DNA from: Hemerocallis citrina
Lineage: Eukaryota > Streptophyta > Magnoliopsida > Asparagales > Asphodelaceae
Direction: 5' to 3'
Assembly (NCBI GenBank): GCA_017893485.1
Contig: JACEHZ010000594.1
Span: 519,501-583,500, forward strand
Length of the DNA: 64,000 nt
Below are positions 10,911 through 21,457 of the stretch, in pieces. Each line of letters opens with the position of its first letter. The stretch's first letter is position 1. Below the pieces are notes generated by a model that searched no databases, had not been told where the DNA came from, and worked only from the letters and a program-made list of their open reading frames with translations. The position numbers were made by a program, and so were the translations under genes.

Positions 10911-11247
10911 TGTAAAAGTCCCTGCCACCAAGCTAAAACTTCGAAGTTGTAGAAGGGTTTGGGGAAATTGCACTTGTATTCTAACATGTCTCCTCAGGTC
11001 GAGAGCTCATTTTTTATGGGCCAAAGAAATGAGATAAATGCCCAACAAATTGGGGGCCGAGACCTGGACTATACACAACGGTATTTTTTTTAAAATCTGC
11101 ATTTAAATTATGTAGCCGGTGGGATTCGAACATGGGTTGCTCTGATACCATGTGAAAGTCTCTGCCACTAAGCTAAAACTTCGAGCCACTAAGCTAAAAC
11201 TTCGAAGTTATAGAAGGGTTGAAAAAAATTGCACTTGTATTCTAGCA
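10911..11247 (-). mobile_element. TRIM (miniature LTR retrotransposon)
   Basis: On the minus strand a short LTR (11247 to 11151, 97 bp) begins TGCTAGAATACAAG and ends CTTTCACA. It is followed at once by TGGTATCAGAGC (11150-11139), the perfect initiator-Met primer-binding site. The second LTR (10986 to 10911, 76 bp) begins TGTTAGAATACAAG and ends CTTTTACA. A purine-rich stretch just before it acts as a polypurine tract candidate. The 97-bp copy holds an extra ~21-bp duplication (11163-11205). Flanking 5-mers are GATAT and CATAT, a possible TSD with one mismatch. There is no coding capacity, as in other TRIMs. Confidence 0.8.
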
Positions 11248-12320
11248 CATATGATGCACATTAATCTTATTTGATTGCGACTCAAGTTCATAAGCCTAAA
11301 ATTGTCCTTAAACTCTGCATAAATACATATAGATATCAGTGAGTTGAATCCCTTAGGCTAATTGCCTCATGTGTGTTTAGTTATTGTACTGGTTGTTAGC
11401 TCTTTCATTTTTATTTTTATTTTCTGTTTGGTACATTGTGCTTACATAGTTGCACAGTTGCACTTGTTGTTAGCTTCTTTATTTTCTTTTTTTAAAAATG
11501 TCTTTGTTCTAGAATAATCATGACAACCATTTAACCTACCTTGAGCTTAGGGATGGCAACAGGTTGGATTCGGGGTGGATTATATACGATCCACTATTAG
11601 GTCCACTAAGGTTTTGTAGGATCCAGTAAGGATGGGATCCACTTGGGATCTAAACCGTACTAAGAAATGAATGATTCACTTGGGATCCAAATCCTCTAAT
11701 TTTTTGGATTCGTATTCAATTTTCGGATAATCTAATTTCAGTATTTCTTTCATATTTTTATTTAATCTTTAACAAAAAAAATACAATATGTATAGTAATT
11801 AATAAAAAGTTGTTCTTTGCATATTAAAAATAATGAAGTCAACATATACAAAATTAAGAAATAATCTTTTCTCAATAGATAAGCACAAATTTTCACTTTA
11901 ATAAGAGGAAATGAGAATTTATCGTCACGTATATCATGAACTATATAGATATTTATGGTTGTATTGTTTAATTCATTGAATTAATTTCAAGTAGGTTTGA
12001 AAAAAAAAGGTGAATTAGAATATTTAACTATTAGATTCTATATGGATTACAAATATATATAATTAAGTTAAACGAATATAAATACAGATATGTCTGATTG
12101 TCCATTGGGTCCTCAAGAATCCATATTTGGACCCAATAAGAATACAGATCTATTTTTAGGATCCATACACTACCCGCTTAGCTAACGGATCCATTTTGGA
12201 GGATCATCCCAACAGGTATTACTTTTCGCATTCATGCTTAATGAAAGATTCAAGCAGGGAAGAATCTTCACTGCTTTCATTATGTAATGGATCCTCCCAA
12301 CAGGTACATAAAAGAAGCAA
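11248..12320. other. AT-rich interval, possible decayed element
   Basis: No gene was recognised. 'TTAGGGATGGCAACAGG' at about 11546 resembles a hAT-type terminus, and the following sequence is rich in GGATCC-like words, but no matching right end or TSD was found. Confidence 0.35.
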
Positions 12321-12430
12321 GCAGGAATCAGCATGTGAAATTCTTGCTTACTTGGATCATTACTTAGGTATTCCCTACCCTGATCTTTACTTAAGCAAGA
12401 ATTTCACTGCTTTCACATGTTGATTCCTGC
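12321..12430. repeat. Imperfect inverted repeat (hairpin)
   Basis: GCAGGAATCAGCATGTGAAA at 12321 is complementary, with small gaps, to a right arm ending GTTGATTCCTGC at 12430. The inner part (TTCTTGCTTACTT against AAGTAAGCAAGAA-like sequence) also pairs. A further copy of the right arm lies at about 12553-12570. The element type is not recognised. Confidence 0.55.
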
Positions 12431-12637
12431 AGTGAAATTCTTCCCTACTTAAGTAATGCTCCAAGTAGACAAGAAAAGCAAAGGATCATTACAACAGGTC
12501 ATTACTTGATGAAAGCAGTAAATTCTCATCCAAGATAGTATTTTTACATGATTTCACATGTTGATTCCTGCGTACTTACCTTTAACTATAGTACTATAGA
12601 ATATTACTTTACATTTCATAATTGAGCATAGATTTAA

Positions 12638-13014
12638 GGGGGAATTTTTTTATAAAAAAAACCTAACGTTTCCCATTTAAATCAAAGAAAACCTAACTTT
12701 TTTTTTCACTCATTAAACCCCATATTCCGTTAAAATCGAATTATGAAATGTCCATTTTGCCCCTTTATTTTTAATCTTTAAAACATCTGCTGCTTTTCCC
12801 ATCATTCTCACTTTCTTTTCAAACTTGCAAACTTCCTTTTCAAACTTGTGAAGGATGGGTTTGCAGGTTTGAAAAAAGAAGTGAGAAGGATGCGAGAAGC
12901 AGGTTTTAAAGATTAAAGAAATGGGCAAAATGAATATTTCACAATTCGGTTTTAATGGAATATTCAAAAGTTAACGGAATAGGGGGTTTAATGAGCGAAA
13001 AAAATGTTAGGGGG
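12638..13014. mobile_element. Left part of MULE-type MITE split by Tat element
   Basis: A MITE begins here. It resumes at 28136-28146 and 28788-28824 after the Tat retrotransposon and a hAT MITE. The ends read GGGGGAATTTTT on the left and AGGGAAAAATCA as reverse complement on the right. Inner blocks with AAACCTAACGTTTC and its mirrored version pair as well. The 9-bp TSD TAGATTTAA sits at 12629-12637 and 28825-28833. The restored length would be about 425 bp, without coding capacity. Confidence 0.82.
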
Positions 13015-13614
13015 TGATATGGCTAAAAATGGGGTTAAATCGGGACCGTCCAGATCGAGCACGAATCCTGAAGCATGGGGGTAAAAAAAGTAATTTCACA
13101 TACAGATGGATCCAAAACGGGTATTGGGCCTCCTTCTCACAGGACCAACCACCCGCGAATAGATCCGTTTCAACTGGGCATGGGTCCCGACCCGATACAA
13201 GCCCGATCCACCAAGAGAGGAGAATCAGGCCGCTGATTTGATCAAATCAAATCAATAAACCTGATTGGCTCTCACCAGGGAATCAGGGGCTAACTTCCCA
13301 AAAACAGAATAAGAGGATTTTCCTCCTAACTGTTAGGCAGGAAATCAGGTCCCAAATCATTCCAAAGGCGACTATAAATACAACCCCTCTACCACCAAGA
13401 CCAGGTTAATCACTTCTTCACCACTTAAGCTCTTTCTTAATCTTTATCTGATTACTGACAAGAGCGTCGGAGGGTGCGTCGCCGGAATCAACCCCGGTGT
13501 CTCGCGCTTCCTTGCAGGTTGCGGCGGGAACAAGAAGGCCGAGACAGCTGTTCAGGTTTTCCTCGGATCCATAAATTCTATCTGTTTACCCCCACACCGA
13601 AATCAGCGGTAACA
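13015..13614 (+). repeat. 5' LTR of Tat element 1
   Basis: 600 bp with TG...CA ends. Relative to the 3' LTR it has substitutions near 13025, 13231 and 13571 and one extra A in the run at 13083-13089. Confidence 0.95.
13372..13380 (+). promoter_or_regulatory. LTR TATA box
   Basis: CTATAAATA lies 243 bp before the LTR end, followed by a C/A-rich stretch suited to transcription start. The same motif is at 27888-27896 in the 3' LTR. A functional role is inferred from position. Confidence 0.6.
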
Positions 13615-13617
13615 GAT

Positions 13618-13635
13618 TGGCGCCGTCTGTGGGAA
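13618..13635 (+). other. Primer-binding site of Tat element 1
   Basis: TGGCGCCGTCTGTGGGAA begins 3 bp after the LTR. TGGCGCC-type sites are usual in Tat and Athila elements. The matching tRNA was not determined. Confidence 0.75.
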
Positions 13636-13681
13636 AGCCACACGAACAGTCTCAGCCCCTTTTTCGTCGTCCTCTGCAGCC

Positions 13682-14401
13682 ATGCCGCCGAAGAAGAACA
13701 GATCCAGAGGGTCGAACCGTGGGGGCAACCCCACCGACCCAGCAACTGAAGCTCCGGTCAATCCTATCCTTCAGTCCGACCTCCCTCCGCTGACCCAGCA
13801 GGTCCCACCTCCTCCTCCTCCTACCAAACAGCAGCCCAACAATGGTTCGTCCGGTCATAACGGTCGGAAGGAGAAGCAACCTCTCGATCCGGGTCATGTC
13901 TCGGTCCATAACGGGTCCTCGGACTCGATGGCTTCACATCACCCCGACCTCCGCATCACACTTCTGAACCGTCAGAAAGACGACGACCTCCGTACCCATC
14001 TTGACGAAAGGCGGGCCCGAGAGGGAGCCTCCCGCCAGCGTCGAGGTGAGCGGTCGCCACGTCGTCGGGACAGCAGAAGGACCTCGGAGCGCAGAGGCCG
14101 AGCGGCGTCCCTCGATCGCCGAGGGAGGTCCCGCTCCCCCAGGGATCGGCGTCATCCGAGGGACCGGAATGTGCCTATCAGCCGGGCCGAATTCCTCCAG
14201 TTTCAGGAGACCGTTCTGCAGGCCCTCAATCTTCGGCAGAACGTCCAGAATGCTCAGAGGGCTCCGATGCCCTCCAGGGATCCCAGTCCTCGGCGCCTGA
14301 ACCAGGAGCCCTTCCCCGGCTCCCAGCCGCCAGCAGCGGGAACAAAGCCCACGCCGGTCTCAGGATTACCGGCGCCGCAGTCCACGCTCCCCTTCCTATG
14401 A
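13682..14401 (+). CDS. Gag N-terminal frame (Tat element 1)
   Basis: This 239-codon frame starts at an ATG 47 bp after the primer-binding site. It encodes a Pro-rich, then very Arg/Ser/Asp-rich N-terminal gag region: MPPKKNRSRG at the start, an RS/RR-rich middle near residues 110-165, and an AEFLQFQE helical segment near residue 170. It ends at TGA in a +1 offset to the main polyprotein frame. The main frame is open from 14301, giving about 98 nt of overlap. The basic RS-type stretch continues in the downstream frame. It may be joined to capsid by +1 frameshifting, or the offset may be a simple mutation. The second Tat element has the same kind of offset at the same place. Confidence 0.75.
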   Translation: MPPKKNRSRGSNRGGNPTDPATEAPVNPILQSDLPPLTQQVPPPPPPTKQQPNNGSSGHNGRKEKQPLDPGHVSVHNGSSDSMASHHPDLRITLLNRQKDDDLRTHLDERRAREGASRQRRGERSPRRRDSRRTSERRGRAASLDRRGRSRSPRDRRHPRDRNVPISRAEFLQFQETVLQALNLRQNVQNAQRAPMPSRDPSPRRLNQEPFPGSQPPAAGTKPTPVSGLPAPQSTLPFL

Positions 14402-17400
14402 AGAGGAGTCCGGAGGGTCATACGACTACCAGCGGAGGGACGACGCGCTCATCCGCCGTATCCATGAGGTGGAGAGGCGCATCGGCCGCATGGACAGGGA
14501 GGAAGAGTCCCGAGCCGGAACCTTCCGTCCCAGCCGACCCCCCTTCTCAAGGTCGATCATGGAGGCCCATATACCGAGGAGTTTCAAACCGCCACAGTTT
14601 GAAACATACTCTGGGGAATCCGACCCGGTCGACCACGTCGAGAGCTTCAAGACCCTGATGCTGATCCATCAAGCTTCCGACGCAGTGCTCTGCAGGACCT
14701 TCCCTGCCACCCTCAGGGGGTCGGCTCGGGAACGGTATTCTAGACTCGCCCCCTCATCCATCTTCTCGTTTGAACAGTTCGAGACGCTGTTCATCACTCA
14801 CTTCGTGAGTAGCCGGCGAGCCGAGAAGACGAGTCTTTCCTTACTGAACCTGCGGCAGGAGAAGGAAGAAAAGCTGCGGGACTATGTGAAAAGGTTCACC
14901 GCAGAAGTCAGGTCGATTGCCTCCCTAGACCAGTCCGTGGCCACCGTGGCGTTCCAGTCGAACGTCCTTAACGCCAACCTCCGATCATCCCTGGCCAAGA
15001 AGCCCCCGCAAGACTTCGCGGACCTCCTCCTGAGGTGCGAGAAGTACATCCGGGCAGAGGAGGCCGAAGCCCTTCCACGCTTCGGGGGGCCCTCCGCAGG
15101 GTCGAAGAGGAAGGCGACAGGAGAAGGGTCCAAGAAAGCTCAGAAGGACACGGGCGGTCAGCGCCGCCCTCCCCCCAGGTTCGAGAAGTTCACTCCCCTC
15201 ACCACAAATGTCTCTACTATCCTCATGGAGGTGGAGAAGGAGGGAATCATCCCTCCAGCCCCGAGGATGCACACCCAGGCGAAGAGGAGAAACAAAGATA
15301 AGTGGTGTCGTTACCACCGAGACCACGGGCACGACACGAACGACTGCCGGGCTCTGAGAGATGAGATTGAAGCCCTCATTTGGAGGGGGCAGTTGGCCAA
15401 GTTCGTGAAAGCTAACGATCGGACAGATCGGAACTCTCCTCCCCCTCGGGGGGCTAACAAGCGCTCCGAGCGGCGCGAGGAGACACCCGAGTTCGAGGAG
15501 GAACGGGTTCTGCACCTGATCCACGGAGGCCCAATGGGGGGCTCCTCTAATTCCTCCCGAAAGGCCTTCGTCCGGGAGGTCAACTCGGTCCACAGTGCCC
15601 CTCCCCCGAAGGGTCTCGGCGTTCCTGTGTCTTTCTCCGATACCGACCTCGAAGGAGTCCGAACCCCCCATTGCGATGCCCTCGTCATCGACCTCCGCAT
15701 GGCCAACTTCAAGGTGCAGAGGATTTTGGTAGACAACGGGAGTTCGGTCAACACCCTTTTTCTCTCGGCCTTCCAAGGCCTGCAGCTGTCCCGAGACCGT
15801 CTCAAGCCGGCCGGTTACACTCTCCACGGGTTCACGGGGGTCCCGGTAACCGTCGAAGGGGTGATAACCCTAGACGTTACTGCGGGAAGCACCCCTACTA
15901 CCCGGACCGAGCCGATGGACTTCATGGTAGTCGACGTCCCGGCAGCATACAATGTCATCCTAGGCCGACCCGGCCTAGCCGCCCTTGAGGCCGTCCCCTC
16001 GGCATACCACTTGAAGATGAAGTTCCCCACTCGGTCGGGAGTAGGGGAAGTCAGGGGAAGCCAGGAAACAGCTCGGAAGTGCTACATGACTTCCACAGGG
16101 GGACCAGTGCTCTCGCTCGAGACACTCGAAATCCCCGAGCCGAAGGCCCGCACAACGTCCGAGCCGGCGGACGAGTTAGAAGAAGTACTCTTCTCGGATG
16201 AGGATCCGAGCCGAAAATTCCTCGTCAGTAAGTCCTTGTCGACCGTGCTGTTCTCGGACTTGGTGAGGTGCATCAGGAATAACCGCGACCTATTCGCTTG
16301 GTCAGTCGCGGACATGCCCGGCATCTCCGAAGACTTGCTCGTCCACCGCCTAAGCGTCGAACCGGGCTGCAAACCGGTTCAGCAGAAGAGGCGAAAGTTT
16401 GCCTCCGAGCGACAGCAGGCAATCAAGGAGGAAGTGGATAAGCTGCTGAAGGCCAAGTTCATCCAGGAGGTAAATTATCCCGAGTGGCTGTCGAATGTCG
16501 TAATGGTCAAGAAGTCCAATGGCTCGTGGAGGATATGCATCGACTTCACTGACCTGAACAAGGCGTGTCCGAAGGATCCATTCCCTCTCCCGAACATCGA
16601 CACCCTTATTGACGCCACCTCGGGCCATGAGCTCCTCAGCTTCATGGACGCCTTCTCGGGGTACAATCAAATCCGGATGTTTCCTCCGGACATCCCGAAG
16701 ACCTCCTTCGTCACCGATCAAGGCCTCTACTGCTACCGGGTCATGCCGTTCGGTTTGAAGAATGCAGGCGCCACCTACCAGCGCCTCGTCAACAAGGTCT
16801 TCCAGCACCAAATCGGCCGAAACATGGAGGTGTACGTGAATGACATGCTCGTCAAGAGCATCCACGGCACCGATCATGTAACCGACCTCCAGGAGGCCTT
16901 CAGTGTGTTGAGGAAGTACAACATGCGGCTGAACCCGAACAAGTGTGCGTTCGGGGTCTCCTCGGGAAAATTCCTCGGCTTCATGGTGAGCCAGCGAGGG
17001 ATCGAAGCTAACCCCGAGAAGATCAAGGCCATATTAGACATGGCCCCGCCTCGGAACGTCAAGGAGGTGCAGAAGCTCACCGGTCGGCTCGCGGCCATCG
17101 GTCGTTTCCTCTCCAAGTCAGGGGAAAAGTGCCTCCCCTTCTTCAAAGCACTCCGGGGGGCTAAAGGATTTGAATGGGGCCAAGCACAGCAAGAATCGTT
17201 CGACCAGCTGAAAGCCTATCTGGTGAACCCCCCTCTGCTCAGTAAGCCGGTCCCGGGTGAGCCTCTCTTCATCTACTTAGCCGCTTCCGAGCAGACCTTG
17301 AGCGCTGTCTTGGTGAGAGAAGAGGACCGGACCCAAAGGTCCATATACTATGTGAGCAAGGTGCTTCGGGACGCAGAGCTCCGCTATCCGAGGATAGAGA

Positions 17401-19421
17401 AGATAGCCTACGCTCTGGTCATGGCAGCAAGAAAGCTTCGGCCCTACTTCCAATCTCACTCGGTCGTTGTCCTCACCGATCAACCCCTCAAGCAGGTCCT
17501 CCACAAGTCGGAGACCTCGGGCCGGCTGATGAAGTGGTCCATAGAGCTAAGTCAGCATGACATCTTCTATCAGCCTCGGACGGCAATTAAGGCACAGGCA
17601 CTCGCCGACTTCATTGTAGAGTCCACCATCCCTGAGGTCGGCCACGTCCCAAATGGGCCCCCCATTTGGACAGTCTTCGTGGACGGGTCCTCTTGCAGTG
17701 AAGGAAGCGGCGCCGGCATTATCCTGAACGGTCCTGACAGCTTTGTCCTGCAGTATGCGATCCGCATGGACTTCAAGGCCTCGAACAACGAGGCGGAGTA
17801 CGAGGCCCTCATAGCTGGTCTCGGACTCGCACGAAGTGCTGGGGCGCAGCGCCTCCGGATTCACAGTGATTCCCAGCTAGTCGTGAACCAGGTCTTGGGT
17901 GAATATGAAGCCCGGGACGAGCGAATGGCGAAGTACCTCGCCAAAGTCCGGGATCTCATGGGCCGCTTCGAAGAAGCCATCATCCAACGGGTCCCCCGGG
18001 AGGAGAACTCACAAGCTGACGCTCTCTCCAAGTTGGCCTCGTCTTCTCTACAAGGTCTCGAACAGACCGTACTGATTGAAGTCCTCTCTAAACCGAGCAT
18101 CGAAGACGAGACACCTAGCTCGGTGGAGTCATTGCCGGTCATGCTGCAGGACAATTGGATGAAGCCACTGGTAGAATTCTTAAGGGATGGAGTTCTGCCC
18201 TCGGATCCCAAAGAAGCACGCCGAGTCAGAACTCGGGCCGAGCGCTATGTCTTGATCGAGGGCGTCTTATACAAACGCTCCTTCTCTCAAATAGATGGCC
18301 GACCTTATCTAAGGTGCCTCTCTCCGGAACAGGCCGAATATGCCCTACAGGAGCTTCATGAGGGCATCGGAGGGGCACACTCCGGATTCAGGTCTTTGGC
18401 CCGGAAAGCTTTGAACTATGGGTACTTCTGGCCGACCCTTCTTCGAGATGCCGAGCGACATGTTCGGCAGTGCAGCTCTTGCCAGAGACACTCCAGCATC
18501 CGACGCCTCCCTCAGGCCAACCTCACCTCCCTATCGAGCCCTATCCCCTTCGCGATGTGGGGAATGGACTTACTAGGGCCTTTCCCTCCAGCTCCGGGTC
18601 AGCTCAAGTTTTTAGTCGTAGCCATCGACTACTTCTCGAAGTGGGTCGAGGCCGAGCCCCTCGCCACGATAACCGAGAACAAAGTGGTGCAGTTCTTCTG
18701 GAAGAACATCATATGCAGATTCGGCGTCCCCCGCGTCCTCGTGACGGACAACGGGACTCAGTTCACTGGCACAGCATTCCGAGCCCTATGCGACAACCTC
18801 GTCATTCAACAGCGCTTCTCGTCCGTCTCACACCCTTAGTCGAACGGACAGGCCGAGAACGCTAATAAGCAGATCCTCGCGGGAATCAAGAAGAGGTTGG
18901 ACAAGTGCTCCAAAGGATTGTGGGTCGACCAACTCCCTAATGTGTTGTGGAACTACCGCACAAGCAAGCGGACGCCCACCGGAGAGTCCCCTTTCAGCCT
19001 TACTTATGGGGCCGAGGCCGTGATACCCCTCGAGGTCGGAATACCTTCCCCTCGGCTCATAGCCTATGACGAAGCGCAGAATGCCAGGGACCTCAGAGGA
19101 AACTTGGACCTGATAGATGAACTGAGGGAAAGGGCATCGATTCGGCAACAGAATTACAGAAGGAGGGTCGAGCTAGCGTACAACAAGAAGGTCCGACCCG
19201 CCAACCTTGAACAAGGAGACCTGGTATTGAGAAAGCTAGCCATATCCCTCCCCAGTCAGAGGAGCAAGCTAGCTCCGAATTGGGAAGGGCCGTACCGGAT
19301 CACAAAAGTTGTTCGGCCTGGGGCATATCGACTTGAGGACATGGATGGCAGAGAGCTCCCGAGGACCTGGAATGCCGACCACCTCCTGAAATACCAAGAG
19401 AGCGCTCCGGCGCCTCTCTAA
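14301..19421 (+). pseudogene. Gag-pol polyprotein, one internal stop (Tat element 1)
   Basis: One frame runs to 19421, interrupted only by TAG at 18837-18839. Numbering codons from 14469: capsid about 30-180; Cys/His motif CRYHRDHGHDTNDC near 279; aspartic protease VDNGSS at about 421-426; reverse transcriptase about 660-860; RNase H about 935-1055; a second RNase H starting FVDGSS at about 1075-1190; integrase zinc region with CSSCQRH near 1337; integrase core with GMD near 1365 and TDNG near 1427; after the stop, GQAE and a GPY-type module (WEGPYRI, about 19285). Copying needs the RT YxDD box; here it reads YVNDML, with codon 791 (16839-16841) AAT for Asn. The stop replaces a codon just before the integrase catalytic Glu. 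No other disablement was seen, so these are recent losses. Confidence 0.93.
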
Positions 19422-19565
19422 GCAATCCGAGGTGTCGAACCATTCCTCTCCTCTAACTTGTAACCTGTTCCATGAATTGTACTATGTAAAACGGTTCGCC
19501 GTCAAATATCAAATAAAGAAAGTTCTATTTTGTTTGTGAATTTGCATGTTTCTCTCCCCTCTTAT

Positions 19566-20225
19566 TATACCGATGGTTCGGAGTCCAACACTCGGCTCGA
19601 CTTTACCTCCTCGGCTCGTCTCCGGACGAACCAGGGGTAGATCGCCGTTCGGAATTGCTCCCACAGCCGTTGAACTATACCGATGGTTCGGAGTCCAACA
19701 CTCGGCTCGACTTTACCCCATCGGCTCGTCTCCGGACGAACCAGGGGTAGATCGCCGTTCGGAATTGCTCCCACAGCCGTTGAACTATACCGATGGTTCG
19801 GAGTCCAACACTCGGCTCGACTTTACCCCTTCGGCTCGTCTCCGGACGAACCAGGGGTAGATCGCCGTTCAGAATTGCTCCCACAGCCGTTGAACTATAC
19901 CGATGGTTCGGAGTCCAACACTCGGCTCGACTTTACCCCCTCGGCTCGTCTCCGGATGAACCAGGGGTAGATCGCCGTTCGGAATTGCTCCCACAGCCGT
20001 TGAACTATATCGATGGTTCGGAGTCCAACACTCGGCTCGACTTTACCTCCTCGGCTCGTCTCCGGACGAACCAGGGGTAGATCGCCGTTCGGAATTGCTC
20101 CCACAGCCGTTGAACTATACCGATGGTTCGGAGTCCAACACTCGGCTCGACTTTACCTCCTCGGCTCGTCTCCGGATGAACCAGGGGTAGATCGCCGTTT
20201 GGAATTGTTCCCACAGCCATCGAAC
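19566..20225 (+). repeat. 110-bp tandem array, six copies
   Basis: A GC-rich unit of 110 bp, recognisable by 'ccgatggttcggagtccaac', starts near 19571, 19681, 19791, 19901, 20011 and 20121. Copies differ by only a few bases; the last one diverges at its end. It lies between the pol stop and the antisense gene. Frames in the array are repeat artefacts. Tandem repeats in this part of Tat/Ogre elements are known to seed satellite DNA. Confidence 0.93.
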
Positions 20226-20339
20226 TCCGCGACAACACCGGGGGCAAATACTTGGTTAAAATCCTGCCCTAAAAGATTGCTTTCCGGAAATCCCCCACGT
20301 TGCGACGAGCGCACGGCTTGCATTCGGAACGGGAGAGGA

Positions 20340-20850
20340 TAAGAAGGGTGGACCTACTCCTCGGTCGGAATCCGAGCAAGTGGCATTCCGAGCCCGTAAA
20401 CGGAGAAAATTCACTTTCCCCTCAACTTTCGTGCGTGATCTCGATCAGACAGCTCAGATCATGCCACCTGCGCAAAACGACAAGATAACGTTTTCTTGGG
20501 AACTGAGCCGCCTCGAGATTCGCGCCTACGTTCGACGGCTCGGATCTCGCCACCTGCTCTAAGCGACAAAATAGCACTTTCTTGGGTACAGAGCAGCCTG
20601 GGGAGTCGTGCCGTACCGTGTCAGAACCACTAAACGACAAAGCGCCGTACCCCTGCGGACCCATTCGGCTAAACAGACACGCTCGGTTCAAAAGACCTCG
20701 GCGCGGAAAACACAGTTACAAACGAGATAAAGGCGCAAAACAATAAAAGAAATTTTATTAAACAGCCAGGCTAAAATACAAAGCACGTCTGTCCCATAGT
20801 TACAAAGTGTTCGCAAACAAGATACAATGCCGACCTACAACACTTAGTGT
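20340..20850. repeat. Dispersed repeat copy and spacer
   Basis: A block from about 20360 to 20470 containing 'gtaaacggagaaaa' and 'gatctcgatcagac' is the first of at least five diverged copies (others near 25170, 26530, 26753 and 26978). The remainder, up to the antisense exon, has no gene. Confidence 0.7.
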
Positions 20851-21257
20851 TCAAAAAGAAATATCTTCACTGAATTCTTCGGCCGACCGTTCGTCCCCCT
20901 CGGCTGGCAGCTCTGCCTCCCCCCGGAGCTTCGCCATTACAGCCCGCAAGTACCGCATCTCCGAGAGCAAGTCGTCCCGCTCGGCAATAATCTTCGACTG
21001 GATGTGCCGAATGCTTTTGACCCGAAGAGCGTTGCTGAATGCGGTCTGCGAGTCTTCATCCTCTCCTGTGGGGCTCAGCTCGACGATCTTATTCTCCAAG
21101 CGTTGGATCTCGGCTTCACGGAGACTGAGGACCAACGAAAGGTGGTCCCACTCACTCTCGGCTCGGCGTAACTTCAGATCGGCTCTCCTGGGGCTCAGAA
21201 CCACCGTTCCAGAGGTAGCCTCGGATTCGGAATCATCTTTCGAACGATCGGGGTCCG
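20851..21257 (-). CDS. Antisense coiled-coil exon, Tat element 1
   Basis: On the minus strand a pyrimidine tract and CAG acceptor precede an open frame that ends at 20851. It encodes an acidic Ser-rich start followed by a long heptad-like helix (many Leu, Glu, Arg; for example RLENKIVELS and SEMRYLRAVMAKLRGE). No domain is recognised beyond a coiled coil. Together with 21458-22294 it may be the 3' end of the antisense transcription unit that starts at 24816, or a second gene. The donor joining it to the upstream exon was not located with certainty. Confidence 0.45.
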
Positions 21258-21457
21258 AGCCATGGATCGTAACAACGAGCTGAAAAGAAGGGAAAGAGAA
21301 TTACACAATTTCAATACACCGCCGAAGTCCTACACAATTTCAAAACATTCTAAGGAAATTTTCAAGATTCACATTCAGATGTAATAGTGTTACAGATGAC
21401 CGAGCCGACCCTACAATCAAGTTTTACAACAACCAACGAAAGTGAAAAACAACAAGG

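Noticed and set aside
11110..11155. tRNA-like sequence with GTTCGAATCC and TGGTATCAGAGC on the minus strand
   Set aside because: It is explained by the primer-binding site of the TRIM and does not fold into a full tRNA.
11539..12200. hAT-like start TTAGGGATGGCAACAGG
   Set aside because: No matching right terminus or 8-bp duplication could be found.
14882..18211. Long minus-strand frames opposite gag-pol
   Set aside because: They mirror the GC-rich codon pattern of the polyprotein, with no own domain or consistent start.
18837..18839. TAG in integrase as a programmed readthrough site
   Set aside because: It lies inside the catalytic domain between conserved residues, not between gag and pol. 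A single C-to-T change from CAG explains it.
19566..20225. Regular array that might be taken for a CRISPR
   Set aside because: The whole 110-bp unit repeats without unique spacers, inside a plant retrotransposon.
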